The notes beneath the pieces were generated by a model. The model was given only the letters and a program-made list of their open reading frames with translations, was not told where the DNA came from and did not search any database. From NCBI RefSeq assembly GCF_010731655.1, contig NZ_AP022619.1, forward strand, positions 62,001 through 126,000: a DNA stretch of 64,000 bases, given 5' to 3'. Positions 18,483 through 30,062 of the stretch are shown in pieces (positions within the stretch are counted from its first letter, which is position 1; every line of letters starts with the position of its first letter). This stretch comes from Mycobacterium paraseoulense. GTDB lineage: Bacteria; Actinomycetota; Actinomycetes; Mycobacteriales; Mycobacteriaceae. The position numbers were made by a program, and so were the translations under genes.

Positions 18483-19823
18483 CTAGAGGTCGCCGAGCAG
18501 CCCGCCCAATACGTCCAGCCCCTCGCGCAACAGCTCGTCGCCGATGGTCAGCGGGGGCAGCAGCCGGATGATGTTGCCGAACATGCCGCAGGTCAGCACG
18601 ACGACTCCGGCGGCATGGGCCGCGGTGGACAACTTCTGCGTAAGCTCCGCGTCGGGCTCGGCGGTTCCCGACTTCACCAACTCGATGGCGATCATGGCGC
18701 CCCGGCCCCGCACGTCGCCGATCCGGTCATCGCCGGCCTGCAGGCGCAACAGCGGTTCGGTGATCAGCCGTTCCAGCTGTCGGGCTCGCTCGATCAGCCC
18801 GTCACTTTCGATCGTGGTGATGGTGGCCAGCGCTGCCGCACACGCGACCGGGTTACCGCCGAATGTGCCGCCCAAACCGCCGACATGCGATGCGTCCATG
18901 ATCTCGGCGCGGCCGGTGACCGCCGAGAGCGGCAGCCCGTCGGCGATGCCCTTGGCCGTGCAGATCAGGTCGGGCTCGATGCCCTCGTGCTCGCAGGCGA
19001 ACATCGCGCCGGTGCGGGCGAACCCGGTCTGCACCTCGTCGGCGATGAACACCACGTCGTTCTTCCGGCACCAGTCGAGCAGGGCGGGCAGGAACCCCTC
19101 GGCCGGCACGATGAATCCGCCTTCGCCCGCGATCGGCTCGATGATGACGGCGGCCAGGTTGTCGGCGCCGACCTGGCTCTCGATGACGTCGATCGCCCGG
19201 GCGGCGGCCTTCTCCCCATCGGTGGCCAGCTCCTTGTCCAGCAGGCCGTCCCGGTAGGGATAGGACACCGGGGCCCGGTAGACCTCCGGCGCGAACGGGC
19301 CGAAGCCGCTCTTGTACGGCTTGGACTTGGCCGTCAGCGCCATCGCCAGGTTGGTGCGGCCGTGGTAGGCGTGGTTGAACGCCACGACGGCGGGCTTGCG
19401 CGTGTACGACCGGGCGACTTTGACGGCGTTCTCGACCGCCTCGGCGCCGGAATTGAACAACACCGAGCGCTTCTCGCCGGTGCCCGGCGTGATCCGGTTG
19501 AGCTCCTCGGCGACGGCGATGTACTGCTCGTACGGCACGACCATGAAGCAGGTGTGGGTGAACTCGGCGACCTGCGCTCGCACCGCCTCCACCACCCGCG
19601 GCGAGGAGTTGCCGATGGTGGTCACCGCGATGCCGGACGCCAGGTCGATGAGCCGGTTGCCGTCGACGTCCTCGATGATGCCGCCGGAGGCGCGGGCCAC
19701 GAACACCGGCAAGGAGACGTTCACCCCGTGCGACACCGCCGCGGCGCGGCGTTTGGTCAGTTCCAGCGAAGCGGGACCGGGGATTTCGGTGACCAGTTGG
19801 CGAGTCTGATCGAGGCCGGCCAC
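18483..19823 (-). CDS. gabT: 4-aminobutyrate aminotransferase
   Basis: A PLP-dependent class III aminotransferase of 446 residues that converts 4-aminobutyrate and 2-oxoglutarate to succinate semialdehyde and glutamate. Visible features are the [14 protein letters not shown] cofactor-phosphate segment near 125-138, the pyridine-binding Asp262 in [12 protein letters not shown], and the Schiff-base Lys291 in [11 protein letters not shown]. Length and motifs are normal for GabT. It lies upstream of car on the same strand and diverges from yajC across 196 bases. Rv2589 is the counterpart. Confidence 0.94.
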   Translation of the reverse strand: MAGLDQTRQLVTEIPGPASLELTKRRAAAVSHGVNVSLPVFVARASGGIIEDVDGNRLIDLASGIAVTTIGNSSPRVVEAVRAQVAEFTHTCFMVVPYEQYIAVAEELNRITPGTGEKRSVLFNSGAEAVENAVKVARSYTRKPAVVAFNHAYHGRTNLAMALTAKSKPYKSGFGPFAPEVYRAPVSYPYRDGLLDKELATDGEKAAARAIDVIESQVGADNLAAVIIEPIAGEGGFIVPAEGFLPALLDWCRKNDVVFIADEVQTGFARTGAMFACEHEGIEPDLICTAKGIADGLPLSAVTGRAEIMDASHVGGLGGTFGGNPVACAAALATITTIESDGLIERARQLERLITEPLLRLQAGDDRIGDVRGRGAMIAIELVKSGTAEPDAELTQKLSTAAHAAGVVVLTCGMFGNIIRLLPPLTIGDELLREGLDVLGGLLGDL

Positions 19824-20019
19824 GATTTTCTCCTCACCGCGGCGCGGCTGTCACGTCGCCACCCAAGCCTATCCGCCCCGGCGTCCGCGGGCCTCCCGCG
19901 CACCGCGGGGCTCGGGAGCGACCTGCAGCAATGGCACACTGGCCGGTACGAGGTGCGCGGCCCGCGGGTCGTCCCGGCACTAACGCCCTTCGACGCCACT
20001 ACGAAAGACAGGCCCGTTC

Positions 20020-20361
20020 ATGGAGAGTTTGATTCTGTTCCTGCCCTTCCTGCTCATCATGGGCGGGTTCATGTACTTCGCGTCGCGGCGCCAGAAGCGC
20101 GCGATGCAGGCCACCATCGACCTGCACGAGTCGTTGCGGGCCGGCGACCGCGTGCACACCACCTCCGGCCTTCAGGCCACGGTCGTCGCGATCACGGACG
20201 ACACCGTCGACCTCGAGATCGCGCCCGGCGTGGTGACCACCTGGATGAAGCTGGCGATCCGCGACCGGATCCTGCCCGAGGACGACGAAGACCTGGCCGA
20301 CGGTGACGACTCCGACGACCTGGCGGAATTCGACGAGGGCCGGCTGCCCAAGGATTCCTGA
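20020..20361 (+). CDS. yajC: Preprotein translocase subunit YajC
   Basis: The 113-residue protein has one N-terminal membrane helix (about residues 2-20), then the YajC cytosolic domain (SRRQKRAMQ, LRAGDRVHTTSGLQATV, DTVDLEIAPGV) and an acidic tail. YajC associates with SecD and SecF and supports SecYEG-driven export. It is the first gene of a yajC-secD-secF cluster, with a 111-base gap to secD that contains a separate purine-rich ribosome site. Confidence 0.95.
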   Translation: MESLILFLPFLLIMGGFMYFASRRQKRAMQATIDLHESLRAGDRVHTTSGLQATVVAITDDTVDLEIAPGVVTTWMKLAIRDRILPEDDEDLADGDDSDDLAEFDEGRLPKDS

Positions 20362-20472
20362 CGGGAAATCCCAGCCCGGACGCCACGGCGGCGGGCCGCT
20401 TGCGCCACGGTCGCGCGCACGACACTAGGCTCGTCCGGGGTAAGAACCGATATTCGAGGAGATAGAAGGAAC

Positions 20473-22281
20473 GTGGCATCGTCTTCGGCGCCGGTGCACC
20501 CTGCCCGCTACCTGTCGGTCTTCTTGTTGCTGCTCGTCGGCGTCTACCTGCTGGTGTTCCTGACCGGGGATAAGCGCGCCGCCCCCAAGCTCGGCATCGA
20601 CCTGCAGGGCGGCACCCGCGTCACGCTGACGGCGCGCACCCCGGACGGGTCGCGCCCCAGCCGCGACGCGCTGGCGCAAGCGCAGCAGATCATCAGCGCG
20701 CGGGTCAACGGGCTGGGCGTCTCCGGTTCCGAGGTCGTGGTCGACGGCGACAACCTGGTCATCACCGTCCCCGGCAATGACGGCAACGAGGCTCGCAACC
20801 TGGGGCAGACCGCCCGGCTGTACATCCGCCCGGTGCTCAACTCGATGCCGGCGCAGGCCGTCCAGCCCAAGCCCGCCCCGCAGGCGGCCCCGCCGGCTCA
20901 GGCGCCGCCCCCGGGCCCGGCACCCTCTGGCCAGCCGGCGCCCGGTCAGGCGCCGCCCCCGGGCCAGGCGCCACCGCCGGCCGGCCAGCCCGCGCCGGCT
21001 CAGCCCGCGCCGCCGGGGGGCCGACCACCGGCCCAGCCGCGGCCGTACCCGCAGGACCCGCCGCCGCCCAGCCCCGCACCGCCCCCCGCGCCCGCGGGCA
21101 ACGCGCCGCCGGCCGACGTGCCCCCGGCCGAGCAGCCGGCGCCGGCCGACCCGCGCAAGGAACTCGCCGAGCGCATCGCCGACGAGAAGAAGTGGCGGCA
21201 GAGCACCCGTCAGGGTGTTCAGTTCCTGGCGCTGCAGTTCCAGGCCACCCGCTGCGACAAAGAAGACATCCTGGCCGGCAATGACGACCCGAAGCTGCCG
21301 CTGGTGACGTGTTCGACCGACCACAAGGTGGCCTACCTGCTGGCGCCCTCGATCATCAGCGGCGACCAGATCCAGGACGCCACCTCGGGCATGAATCAGC
21401 GCGGCATCGGTTACGTCGTCGACGTGCAGTTCAAGCCGGCGGCGGCGAACACCTGGGCGGACTTCACCGCCGCCCACATCGGCACCCAGACCGCCTTCAC
21501 GCTGGACTCCCAGGTGGTCAGCGCCCCGATGATCCAGGAGGCCATCCCCGGCGGCCGGACCCAGATCACCGGCGGTGACCCGCCGTTCACCGCCGCGACC
21601 GCCAAGCAGCTGGCCAACGTCCTGAAATACGGCTCATTGCCGCTGTCCTTCGAATCCTCGGAGGCCCAAACCGTCTCGGCGACACTGGGATTGACCTCGC
21701 TGCGAGCGGGGCTGATCGCGGGTGCGATCGGTTTGGTGTTGGTGTTGCTGTACTCGTTGCTGTATTACCGAGTGTTGGGCCTGCTCACCGCGCTCTCGCT
21801 AACCGCCTCCGGCGCAATGATTTTCGCCATCCTGGTGATCCTGGGCCGGCAGATCAACTACACCCTGGATCTTGCGGGCATCGCGGGTCTGATCATCGGC
21901 ATCGGCACCACCGCGGACTCGTTCGTGGTGTTCTTCGAGCGCATCAAAGACGAGATCCGGGAAGGCCGATCGTTCCGGTCGGCGGTGCCCCGAGGCTGGG
22001 TGCGGGCCCGCAAGACGATCGTGTCGGGCAACGCCGTCACTTTCCTGGCCGCCGCGGTGCTCTACGCCCTGGCGATCGGCCAGGTGCGGGGATTCGCCTT
22101 CACGCTGGGTCTCACCACGATCCTCGACGTCGTGGTGGTGTTCCTGGTGACCTGGCCGCTGGTCTACCTGGCGTCCAAGTCGCCGACGTTGGCCAAACCC
22201 GCCTACAACGGCCTGGGCGCGATACAGCAGGTCGCCCGCGAGCGCCGGGCGTCGGCGCAAGTCAAGACGGGACGGGGATAG
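20473..22281 (+). CDS. secD: Protein translocase subunit SecD
   Basis: SecD uses the proton gradient with SecF to help pull exported proteins across the membrane. The 602-residue protein has TM1 (about 13-31), the first periplasmic part ([12 protein letters not shown] at 41-52), a long Pro/Ala/Gln-rich insert (residues 130-228), the second part of the periplasmic domain, and five C-terminal helices from about 405 with the family segment [20 protein letters not shown]. The insert breaks the P1 domain and is far more Pro-rich than the rest. The GTG start follows GGAGATAGAAGGAA. It is probably co-transcribed with secF, 4 bases downstream. Confidence 0.96.
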   Translation: MASSSAPVHPARYLSVFLLLLVGVYLLVFLTGDKRAAPKLGIDLQGGTRVTLTARTPDGSRPSRDALAQAQQIISARVNGLGVSGSEVVVDGDNLVITVPGNDGNEARNLGQTARLYIRPVLNSMPAQAVQPKPAPQAAPPAQAPPPGPAPSGQPAPGQAPPPGQAPPPAGQPAPAQPAPPGGRPPAQPRPYPQDPPPPSPAPPPAPAGNAPPADVPPAEQPAPADPRKELAERIADEKKWRQSTRQGVQFLALQFQATRCDKEDILAGNDDPKLPLVTCSTDHKVAYLLAPSIISGDQIQDATSGMNQRGIGYVVDVQFKPAAANTWADFTAAHIGTQTAFTLDSQVVSAPMIQEAIPGGRTQITGGDPPFTAATAKQLANVLKYGSLPLSFESSEAQTVSATLGLTSLRAGLIAGAIGLVLVLLYSLLYYRVLGLLTALSLTASGAMIFAILVILGRQINYTLDLAGIAGLIIGIGTTADSFVVFFERIKDEIREGRSFRSAVPRGWVRARKTIVSGNAVTFLAAAVLYALAIGQVRGFAFTLGLTTILDVVVVFLVTWPLVYLASKSPTLAKPAYNGLGAIQQVARERRASAQVKTGRG

Positions 22282-22285
22282 CGTG

Positions 22286-23569
22286 ATGGCCTCCAAAGGC
22301 AAGGCCCAAACCGACGCGGCCGAAGCGACCGAGATCACCGAAGCCGGCGCGGTGGAGCAGGCCGCCGAGACCGGCGCCGCGCAGCCGCACCACAGCTTCC
22401 TCGCGCGGCTCTACACCGGCACCGGCGCGTTCGAGGTGATCGGCCGGCGTCGCCTCTGGTACGGGATCAGCGGGGCGATCGTCGCGGTCGCCCTCGTCAG
22501 CATCGTCTTGCGGGGCTTCACCTTCGGGATCGATTTCAACGGCGGCACCACGGTGTCGATGCCCACCGCGGGCTCGTCGGGCACCGTCACGACGGCCACC
22601 GTGTCCGACGTCTTCCGGAAGGCGATCGGCCGCGACCCGGAGTCGGTGGTGATCGTGGGCAACGGCGCCTCGGCCACGGTGCAGATCCGCTCGGAAACGC
22701 TGTCCAACGACCAGACGTCCAAGCTGCGCAACGCCCTGTTCGATGCCTTCCAGCCCAAGGGCGCGGACGGCAAGCCCAGCAAGCAGGCGATCAGCGACGC
22801 GGCGGTATCCGAGACCTGGGGTGATCAGATCACCGACAAGGCGGTGATCGCGCTGGTGGTGTTCTTGGCGTTGGTCAGCCTGTACATCACGGTGCGGTAC
22901 GAGCGGTACATGGCCGTCTCCGCGCTGACGACCATGGTGTTCGACCTGACCGTGACCGCGGGGGTGTACTCGCTGGTCGGTTTCGAAGTCACCCCGGCCA
23001 CCGTCATCGGCCTGCTGACGATCCTCGGTTTCTCCCTGTACGACACCGTCATCGTCTTCGACAAGGTCGAGGAGAACACTCACGGATTCCAGCACACCAC
23101 CCGGCGCACGTTCGCCGAGCAGGCCAACCTGGCGATCAACCAGACGTTCATGCGCTCGATCAACACCAGCCTGATCGGGGTGTTGCCGGTGCTGGCGCTG
23201 ATGGTCGTGGCGGTGTGGCTGCTGGGCGTCGGCACGTTGAAGGACCTGGCGCTGGTACAGCTGGTCGGCATCTTGGTCGGCACCTACTCGTCGATCTTCT
23301 TCGCCACGCCGCTGCTGGTCACCCTGCGCGAGCGCACCGAGCTGGTGCGCACGCACACCCGCCGCGTCACCCGCCGGCGCAAGGGCGGGGCCGAACCGGC
23401 CGAGGAGGCGAAGCCCACCGCGGACGAACCGGCGTCGTCGGAGACCACCGCATCGGTGTCGGCAACCTCCGACAAGCCCGCACCCAACAAGCCGGCGCCA
23501 GGCGCCCGCCCGGTGCGGCCGGCCGGGACCCGGCGTCCGAGCGGCAAGCGAAACGCCGGCCGGCGGTAG
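22286..23569 (+). CDS. secF: Protein translocase subunit SecF
   Basis: SecF partners SecD in post-translocational pulling. The 427-residue protein has a charged N-terminus, TM1 near 66-88 followed by GIDFNGGTTVS, a periplasmic domain, five further helices with ILGFSLYDTVIVFDKVEEN near 253-271, and a basic, Pro-rich C-terminal tail of about 70 residues. GTG 22283 and ATG 22286 are adjacent in-frame starts; the ATG fits the MASK N-terminus of mycobacterial SecF. Confidence 0.95.
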   Translation: MASKGKAQTDAAEATEITEAGAVEQAAETGAAQPHHSFLARLYTGTGAFEVIGRRRLWYGISGAIVAVALVSIVLRGFTFGIDFNGGTTVSMPTAGSSGTVTTATVSDVFRKAIGRDPESVVIVGNGASATVQIRSETLSNDQTSKLRNALFDAFQPKGADGKPSKQAISDAAVSETWGDQITDKAVIALVVFLALVSLYITVRYERYMAVSALTTMVFDLTVTAGVYSLVGFEVTPATVIGLLTILGFSLYDTVIVFDKVEENTHGFQHTTRRTFAEQANLAINQTFMRSINTSLIGVLPVLALMVVAVWLLGVGTLKDLALVQLVGILVGTYSSIFFATPLLVTLRERTELVRTHTRRVTRRRKGGAEPAEEAKPTADEPASSETTASVSATSDKPAPNKPAPGARPVRPAGTRRPSGKRNAGRR

Positions 23570-23574
23570 TCGCC

Positions 23575-25224
23575 ATGGCCACCAGGTACCGCCTCGCTGG
23601 GGGCGCTATCGGTGTGGCCGCAATGCTCGTGGCGGCCGTCACGCTGTCCGCGTGCTCCGGCAGCGCCGCCGCCCAGATCGACTACGTGGTGGACGGCCCG
23701 CTGGTCACCTACAACGCCAACACCGTCGTCGGCGCCGCGTCGGCCGGGGCGCAGGCGTTCGCACGCACGCTCGCCGGCTTCAGCTATCACGGTCCGGACG
23801 GGCAAACCGTCGCCGACCGGGACTTCGGCACGGTCGCGGTGGTGAGCGGTTCACCGCTGGTCCTCGACTACCAGATCGCCGACAACGCCGTCTACTCCGA
23901 CGGCAAGCCGGTGACCTGCGACGACCTGGTGCTGGCGTGGGCGGCCCAGTCCGGCCGGTATCCCGACTTCAACGCCGCCACCCGGGCCGGTTACCTGGAC
24001 ATCGCCAACGTCGAATGCCTGCCCGGTCAGAAGAAGGCCCGGGTGTCGTTCATCCCGGATCGCGGCGTCGTGGACTACAACCAGCTGTTCACCGCCACGT
24101 CGCTGATGCCGTCGCACGTCATCGCCGACCAGCTCCACGTCGACGTGACCGCCGCCCTGCTCAGCGGCAACACCCAACTCGTGCAGCAGATCGCCCGGCT
24201 GTGGAACACCATCTGGGACCTCAAGCCTGGGCTGGACCTGAAGAACTTCCCGTCGTCGGGGCCGTACAAGATCGAACGCATCCTCGACGGCGGCGCGGTG
24301 GTGCTCGTCGCCAATGACCGATGGTGGGGCCCCAGGGCCGTCACCAAGCGGATCACCGTCTGGCCGCAGGGTCCCGACATCCAGGACCGGGTCAACAACC
24401 GCAGCGTCGACGTGGTCGACGTCGCGGCGGGCTCGTCGGGAACGCTGACGACACCGGACAACTACGAGCGCGCCGACTCCCCGTCGGCCGGCATCGAGCA
24501 GCTGATCTTCGCGCCGCAGGGGCCGCTCTCGCAGCCCAAGGCCCGGCGCGCGCTGGCGCTGTGCACGCCGCGCGACACGCTCGCGCGCGACGCCGGGGTG
24601 CCGATCGCCAATTCCCGCCTGAACCCGGCCGCCGACGACCCCGCCACCGCCGGCGACGGTGCCGCCGAGGCCGGCCAGTTCGCCAAGGCGGACCCGGGCG
24701 CCGCCCGCGACGCGCTCGGCGGTGCGCCGATGACGGTGCGCATCGGCTACCACGGGCCCAACGCGCGGCTGGCGGTCAACGTCGGGGTCATCACCAAATC
24801 CTGTGCCGCCGCCGGTATCACCGTCGCCAACGTCGCGCTGGACACCTCCGGGCCCCAGGCGCTCAGGGACGGGAAGATCGACGTGCTCCTGGCCAGCACC
24901 GGCGGGGCCGCCGGTAGCGGGTCGACGGGCTCGTCGGCGATGGACGCCTACGATCTGCACACCGGCAACGGCAACAACCTGTCCGGGTACACGAACCCGC
25001 AGGTCGACGGCGCGATCGCGGCGCTGGCGGTGTCGGCCGACCCCGCCGAGCGCGTCCGGCTGCTGGGCGAGGCGGCGCCGATACTGTGGGGCGACATGCC
25101 CACGTTGCCCCTCTACCGCCAGCAACGCACCCTGTTGAGGTCGAAGAAGATGTACGCCGTGAGCAAGAACCCCACTCGCTGGGGTGCGGGCTGGAACATG
25201 GACCGATGGGCGCTGGTCCAGTGA
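23575..25224 (+). CDS. ABC transporter substrate-binding lipoprotein (peptide-binding type)
   Basis: The 549-residue protein has a lipoprotein signal with lipobox LSAC ending at Cys27, then a family 5 (oligopeptide/nickel type) solute-binding fold: [20 protein letters not shown] near 93 and the C-terminal [20 protein letters not shown]. No transporter permease or ATPase gene is adjacent, so its partner lies elsewhere or it works alone. The ATG at 23575 is 5 bases after secF. Its stop overlaps the apt GTG by 4 bases, so secF, this gene and apt are coupled. Rv2585c is the counterpart. Confidence 0.92.
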   Translation: MATRYRLAGGAIGVAAMLVAAVTLSACSGSAAAQIDYVVDGPLVTYNANTVVGAASAGAQAFARTLAGFSYHGPDGQTVADRDFGTVAVVSGSPLVLDYQIADNAVYSDGKPVTCDDLVLAWAAQSGRYPDFNAATRAGYLDIANVECLPGQKKARVSFIPDRGVVDYNQLFTATSLMPSHVIADQLHVDVTAALLSGNTQLVQQIARLWNTIWDLKPGLDLKNFPSSGPYKIERILDGGAVVLVANDRWWGPRAVTKRITVWPQGPDIQDRVNNRSVDVVDVAAGSSGTLTTPDNYERADSPSAGIEQLIFAPQGPLSQPKARRALALCTPRDTLARDAGVPIANSRLNPAADDPATAGDGAAEAGQFAKADPGAARDALGGAPMTVRIGYHGPNARLAVNVGVITKSCAAAGITVANVALDTSGPQALRDGKIDVLLASTGGAAGSGSTGSSAMDAYDLHTGNGNNLSGYTNPQVDGAIAALAVSADPAERVRLLGEAAPILWGDMPTLPLYRQQRTLLRSKKMYAVSKNPTRWGAGWNMDRWALVQ

Positions 25225-25763
25225 CCGGTGTGGGCGGGAGCGCGTCGGTTGCCAACGTCATCGCCTCGCTGTTGCGCGAGGTGTCCGACTTTCCCAAACC
25301 GGGGGTCCAGTTCAAGGACCTCACGCCCGTGTTCGCCGACCCGCGGGGGTTGACGGCGGTCACCGACGCGCTGGCCGAGATCGCCACGGGCGCCGACCTG
25401 GTGGCCGGGATCGACTCCCGCGGCTTCCTGGCCGCGGCGGCCGTCGCCGACCGGCTGCGCACGGGCGTGCTGGCCATTCGCAAGGGCGGCAAGCTGCCGC
25501 CGCCCGTGCACGCCGAGCACTACGACCTGGAGTACGGCAGTGCCACGCTGGAAATCCCCGCCGACGGCATCGACCTGCGTGGACGACACGTCGTGATCAT
25601 CGATGACGTGCTGGCCACCGGGGGCACCCTCGCCGCGGCGGCCCGGCTGCTGGAACGCAGCGGCGCCCGTGTGATCGCGGCCGCGGTGATCCTCGAGCTG
25701 ACCGCGCTCGGGGGCCGTCAAGCGGTCGCGGACTTGCCGCTGCACAGCCTCAGTCGCGTCTAG
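25221..25763 (+). CDS. apt: Adenine phosphoribosyltransferase
   Basis: Apt makes AMP from adenine and PRPP. The 180-residue protein has [17 protein letters not shown] near 63-79, the KGGKLPPP segment, and the PRPP loop [13 protein letters not shown] near 120-132, all as in the family. The GTG start at 25221 overlaps the stop of the lipoprotein gene; the frame is open further upstream, but that part overlaps the lipoprotein gene and is not Apt-like. It lies upstream of rel in the usual actinobacterial order secD-secF-apt-rel. Confidence 0.96.
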   Translation: MTGVGGSASVANVIASLLREVSDFPKPGVQFKDLTPVFADPRGLTAVTDALAEIATGADLVAGIDSRGFLAAAAVADRLRTGVLAIRKGGKLPPPVHAEHYDLEYGSATLEIPADGIDLRGRHVVIIDDVLATGGTLAAAARLLERSGARVIAAAVILELTALGGRQAVADLPLHSLSRV

Positions 25764-25806
25764 CGGCGCCCACCGCGCGATATCCTCGAGGTCGGAGGTG
25801 ACCAAC

Positions 25807-28197
25807 GTGGCGGACGAGAAGAGCGCGGCGCAGGCGCTTGACGCGCCCACCGACGCCGGCGACGCCCTGCTGGTCGGGGAGCCGGTCACGGCGCAGGCCG
25901 AGCCGCCGGAGCCGCCGACGGAGACGCTGAAGGTCCCCAGCAGCGCGTCTCGCCGGGTCCGGGCCCGGCTGGCCCGGCGGATGACCGCCCAGCGCACCAC
26001 GCTCAACCCGGTGCTGGAACCGCTCGTGGCGGTGCACCGGGAGTTCTACCCGAAGGCGAACCTGTCGTTGCTGCAGCGCGCCTACGAGGTTGCCGACCAG
26101 CGGCACGCCACGCAGTTGCGCCATTCCGGCGATCCTTACATCACCCACCCCCTGGCGGTCGCGAACATCCTCGCCGAATTGGGCATGGACACCACCACTT
26201 TGGTGGCCGCGCTGTTGCACGACACCATCGAGGACACCGGTTACACGCTCGAGGCGTTGAGCGAGGAGTTCGGCGAGGAGGTGGGTCACCTCGTCGACGG
26301 CGTGACCAAGCTGGACCGGGTGGTGCTGGGCACCGCCGCCGAGGGCGAGACCATCCGCAAGATGATCACCGCGATGGCCCGCGACCCCCGGGTGCTGGTG
26401 ATCAAGGTCGCCGACCGGCTGCACAACATGCGCACCATGCGCTTCCTGCCGCCGGAAAAGCAGGCCCGCAAGGCCCGCGAGACACTGGAAGTCATTGCGC
26501 CCCTTGCGCATCGGCTGGGCATGGCCAGCGTCAAGTGGGAGCTGGAAGACCTGTCCTTCGCAATCCTGCACCCCAAGAAGTACGAGGAGATCGTCCGGCT
26601 GGTCGCCGGCCGCGCGCCGTCGAGGGACACCTACCTGGCGAAGGTCCGCGCGGAGATCATCAACACCCTCAACGCGTCGAAGATCAAGGCGACGGTGGAG
26701 GGCCGCCCCAAGCACTACTGGTCGATCTATCAGAAGATGATCGTCAAGGGTCGCGACTTCGACGACATCCACGACCTGGTCGGCATCCGCATCCTGTGCG
26801 ACGAGATCCGGGACTGTTACGCCGCGGTCGGCGTGGTGCATTCGCTGTGGCAGCCGATGGCCGGGCGGTTCAAGGACTACATCGCCCAGCCCAGATACGG
26901 TGTCTACCAGTCGCTGCACACCACCGTGGTCGGGCCGGAGGGCAAGCCGCTGGAAATCCAGATCCGCACCCGGGACATGCATCGCACCGCCGAATACGGC
27001 ATCGCGGCACACTGGCGCTACAAGGAAGCCAAGGGGCGCAACGGCGTTCCGCATCCGCACGCCGCCGCCGAGATCGACGACATGGCCTGGATGCGTCAGC
27101 TGCTCGACTGGCAGCGGGAGGCCGCCGACCCGGGCGAGTTCCTGGAGTCGTTGCGCTACGACCTTGCGGTGCAAGAGATCTTCGTGTTCACCCCGAAAGG
27201 TGACGTCATCACCCTGCCCAACGGGTCGACGCCCGTGGACTTCGCCTACGCGGTGCACACCGAGGTCGGCCACCGGTGCATCGGCGCCAGGGTCAACGGG
27301 CGGCTGGTTGCGCTGGAGCGCAAGCTGGAAAACGGCGAAGTCGTCGAGGTTTTCACGTCGAAGGCGCCCAACGCCGGCCCGTCGCGCGACTGGCAGCAGT
27401 TCGTGGTGTCGCCGCGCGCCAAGGCGAAGATCCGGCAGTGGTTCGCCAAGGAGCGCCGTGAGGAGGCGCTGGAGACCGGCAAGGAGGCGATGGCCCGCGA
27501 GGTGCGCCGCGGCGGGCTTCCCTTGCAGCGCTTGGTCAATGGCGAGTCGATGGCCGCGGTGGCCCGCGAACTGCACTACGCGGACGTGTCCGCGCTCTAC
27601 ACCGCGATCGGCGAGGGCCATGTGTCGGCGCGCCATGTCGTGCAGCGGCTGCTGGCCGAGCTCGGCGGAATCGACCAAGCCGAAGAGGATCTCGCCGAGC
27701 GGTCCACACCGACGACCATGCTGCGGCGCCCGCGCAGCAGCGACGACGTCGGGGTCTCGGTCCCCGGCGCCCCGGGCGTGCTGTCCAAGCTGGCCAAGTG
27801 CTGCACCCCGGTGCCCGGCGATGCGATCATGGGGTTCGTCACCCGCGGCGGGGGTGTGAGCGTGCACCGCACCGACTGCACCAACGCCGCGTCGCTGCAG
27901 CAGCAGTCCGAGCGCATCATCGAAGTGCATTGGGCGCCGTCGCCGTCGTCGGTGTTCCTGGTGGCCATCCAGGTCGAGGCGCTCGACCGGCACCGGCTGC
28001 TCTCCGACGTCACCCGGGTGCTGGCCGACGAGAAGGTCAACATCCTGTCGGCGTCGGTCACCACATCCAATGACCGGGTGGCGATCAGCCGGTTCACCTT
28101 CGAGATGGGTGACCCCAAGCACCTCGGGCATCTGCTCAACGTGGTGCGCAACGTCGAGGGCGTCTTCGACGTCTACCGCGTGACGTCGGCGGCTTAA
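25807..28197 (+). CDS. rel: Bifunctional (p)ppGpp synthetase/hydrolase Rel
   Basis: The 796-residue enzyme makes and degrades the stringent-response alarmone (p)ppGpp. It has an intact hydrolase HD domain (His138-Asp139 in LLHDTIEDT), the synthetase domain ([26 protein letters not shown]), a TGS domain ([18 protein letters not shown]), a zinc-finger region with adjacent cysteines (KCCTPVPGD) and a C-terminal ACT domain. GTG 25807 is chosen because GGAGGTGA just upstream is its ribosome site; the in-frame GTG at 25798 is part of that site. It follows apt by 43 bases. Confidence 0.97.
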   Translation: MADEKSAAQALDAPTDAGDALLVGEPVTAQAEPPEPPTETLKVPSSASRRVRARLARRMTAQRTTLNPVLEPLVAVHREFYPKANLSLLQRAYEVADQRHATQLRHSGDPYITHPLAVANILAELGMDTTTLVAALLHDTIEDTGYTLEALSEEFGEEVGHLVDGVTKLDRVVLGTAAEGETIRKMITAMARDPRVLVIKVADRLHNMRTMRFLPPEKQARKARETLEVIAPLAHRLGMASVKWELEDLSFAILHPKKYEEIVRLVAGRAPSRDTYLAKVRAEIINTLNASKIKATVEGRPKHYWSIYQKMIVKGRDFDDIHDLVGIRILCDEIRDCYAAVGVVHSLWQPMAGRFKDYIAQPRYGVYQSLHTTVVGPEGKPLEIQIRTRDMHRTAEYGIAAHWRYKEAKGRNGVPHPHAAAEIDDMAWMRQLLDWQREAADPGEFLESLRYDLAVQEIFVFTPKGDVITLPNGSTPVDFAYAVHTEVGHRCIGARVNGRLVALERKLENGEVVEVFTSKAPNAGPSRDWQQFVVSPRAKAKIRQWFAKERREEALETGKEAMAREVRRGGLPLQRLVNGESMAAVARELHYADVSALYTAIGEGHVSARHVVQRLLAELGGIDQAEEDLAERSTPTTMLRRPRSSDDVGVSVPGAPGVLSKLAKCCTPVPGDAIMGFVTRGGGVSVHRTDCTNAASLQQQSERIIEVHWAPSPSSVFLVAIQVEALDRHRLLSDVTRVLADEKVNILSASVTTSNDRVAISRFTFEMGDPKHLGHLLNVVRNVEGVFDVYRVTSAA

Positions 28198-28215
28198 CGG
28201 ACCTGACGGCCGCGG

Positions 28216-29985
28216 CTAGCCGACGCGGACCGAGGTGATGGTGACCGGGTTGGTGGGGGCGCCACTCTGACGATTGCCGGCGATGCCCGCCTGGGCGATC
28301 TTGTCGAGAACCGCCAGGCCCGCCTCGTTGATGGTGCCGAATACCGTGCTCTGGGGCGCCAATTCCGAATCCCGGAAGATCAGCGAGAACTGGCTGCCGT
28401 TGGTGTTGGGTCCGTCGGTGGCCATGATCACGGTGCCGCGGGGGTACATCACGGTGGCCCGAAGGGCGGGATCCCCGGCCGGGTACTGGTTGGTGGGGTA
28501 TTCGTCGGCGAACTGGTAGCCGGGGCCACCGGAGCCGTCGGATTCCGGACCGCCGCACAGCAGCGACCCCCCATCGGTGGAGTCGATCAGGCGCGCGCAC
28601 TGGGTGTTGTCGAAGAACTGCTGCTTCGCCAGGCTGACGAAGCTGTTGACCGTGCATGGCGATTCGGAGTTGGCGAGCTGAACACCGATGTCACCGAAGT
28701 TGGTGGTGATGGTGGCCGGGATCTGCGGCGGCTCGGTCGACACCCTGCCCGACCGGGGCGGGCTGACGGGCTTGACGATGGTGTCGGGCGCGCTCGGATA
28801 GTCGCAGTTTGCGCCCGGATCCGCCGGCGGAGCGAACGCCGGTAGCGGCGGGACCGTCGCCGTCGCCTGGGCCGTCGGCCCGGGATTGGACCCGAGCCTG
28901 CCCGGCACCCGCGCGCGCGTCGGGGTGCTCGACGCCGCGCTGTTGGTGGGGCCGTCGTTCTCGGTGACCAGCGCGATGACCAACGCCACCACCGCGGCCA
29001 GCGCCAGGGCCGACGCGCCGACGATGCCCAGCAGCAGGCGCCGGGAGTGCGTGGGCGGGTGATACGGCGGCCGCGGATCGGGATTGGCGCCCGTCGGGGG
29101 GAAGTCCGGTGTGGGTGACGCGGCGGTCGGTGGCGGCGGTGGGGGCCCCGGCGCCGCGGCTGCCGCCGGGACGGCCAATGCCGCCCGGGCGGCTTCGGCG
29201 AGTTCCATCGCCGACTGGTAGCGGTGGTCGGGATCTTTGGCCATGCCACGGGCGACCACCGCATCGAGGGCCGCGGGCACCCCGGCTGACGTCGTCGACG
29301 GTCGCGGCGGCGGGGTGTTCAGGTGTGCGTTGAGTTGTTCCTCGAGGCTGTCGCCGGCATAGGGCCGCTTGCCGGTCAGACACTCGTGCAGCACGCAGGC
29401 CAACGAATACACGTCGGCGCGGTGATCCGTCGTGCCCCTGAACCGCTCGGGTGCCATGTAGGCGACGGTGCCCATCGTGTGCCCGGTCTGCGTGAGCGAG
29501 GTGTCCGCCATGGCGCGGGCGATGCCGAAGTCGATCAGGTAGACGAAGTCACGCGCGTTGGTGACCAAGATGTTCTTCGGCTTGATGTCGCGGTGGATGA
29601 GGCCCACCTGGTGTGCGCTGTCCAGCGCCGCGGCGACCTGTTCGATCACCGCGACGGCGCGCTCGGGGGACAGCCGCCCGCCGTTCTCCTCGATGTACTG
29701 CAGCAGGTCGCGGCCCTCGATGAGCCGCATGTCGACGTAGAGCCGTCCGTCGATCTCGCCGTAACTGTGGATGGGCACCACGTGCGGATCGTTGAGGCTT
29801 GCCGCTATGCGCGCCTCGCGGCGGAATCGTTGCTGAAACTGTTGATCCTCGGCCAAGTTCGGGGGCAGCACCTTCAGGGCGACGACCCGATCGGTCGCGG
29901 CGTCGTAGGCGCGATACACCTCTCCCATCCCGCCGCGCCCCAGGACGTCCAGCAATTGGTATTGCCCGAAAGACTGTGACCCCAC
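28216..29985 (-). CDS. Receptor Ser/Thr protein kinase fused to an extracytoplasmic cyclophilin domain
   Basis: This 589-residue fusion has a cytosolic kinase (about 1-270) with GRGGMGEVY (16-24), Lys38 in VALKV, HRDIKPKN (131-138) and DFG (152-154), all intact. A Pro/Ala-rich linker (about 272-314) leads to one membrane helix (about 317-340), a Ser/Thr/Pro linker, and a cyclophilin-like domain (about 380-589). From VPPLPAF at 378 onward it closely resembles the neighbouring PpiB, linker included. In the cyclophilin site the usual Gln is Leu476 and the Phe of GSQFF is Ser534, while Arg465 and Gln532 are kept, so isomerase activity may be weak and binding more likely. It is transcribed from its own start, 77 bases past the ppiB stop. 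No kinase is recalled here in M. tuberculosis. Confidence 0.92.
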   Translation of the reverse strand: MGSQSFGQYQLLDVLGRGGMGEVYRAYDAATDRVVALKVLPPNLAEDQQFQQRFRREARIAASLNDPHVVPIHSYGEIDGRLYVDMRLIEGRDLLQYIEENGGRLSPERAVAVIEQVAAALDSAHQVGLIHRDIKPKNILVTNARDFVYLIDFGIARAMADTSLTQTGHTMGTVAYMAPERFRGTTDHRADVYSLACVLHECLTGKRPYAGDSLEEQLNAHLNTPPPRPSTTSAGVPAALDAVVARGMAKDPDHRYQSAMELAEAARAALAVPAAAAAPGPPPPPPTAASPTPDFPPTGANPDPRPPYHPPTHSRRLLLGIVGASALALAAVVALVIALVTENDGPTNSAASSTPTRARVPGRLGSNPGPTAQATATVPPLPAFAPPADPGANCDYPSAPDTIVKPVSPPRSGRVSTEPPQIPATITTNFGDIGVQLANSESPCTVNSFVSLAKQQFFDNTQCARLIDSTDGGSLLCGGPESDGSGGPGYQFADEYPTNQYPAGDPALRATVMYPRGTVIMATDGPNTNGSQFSLIFRDSELAPQSTVFGTINEAGLAVLDKIAQAGIAGNRQSGAPTNPVTITSVRVG

Positions 29986-30062
29986 GCCACGACCTTAAGC
30001 GGTGCACCGCCCGCAGGCCGCGCGATTCTCACCAAACCGGGGCTGCGTTGCGCGGCTTGGCT

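Noticed and set aside
25798..25806. GTG at 25798 as the rel start
   Set aside because: This GTG is part of the ribosome site GGAGGTGA serving GTG 25807, which gives the family N-terminus.
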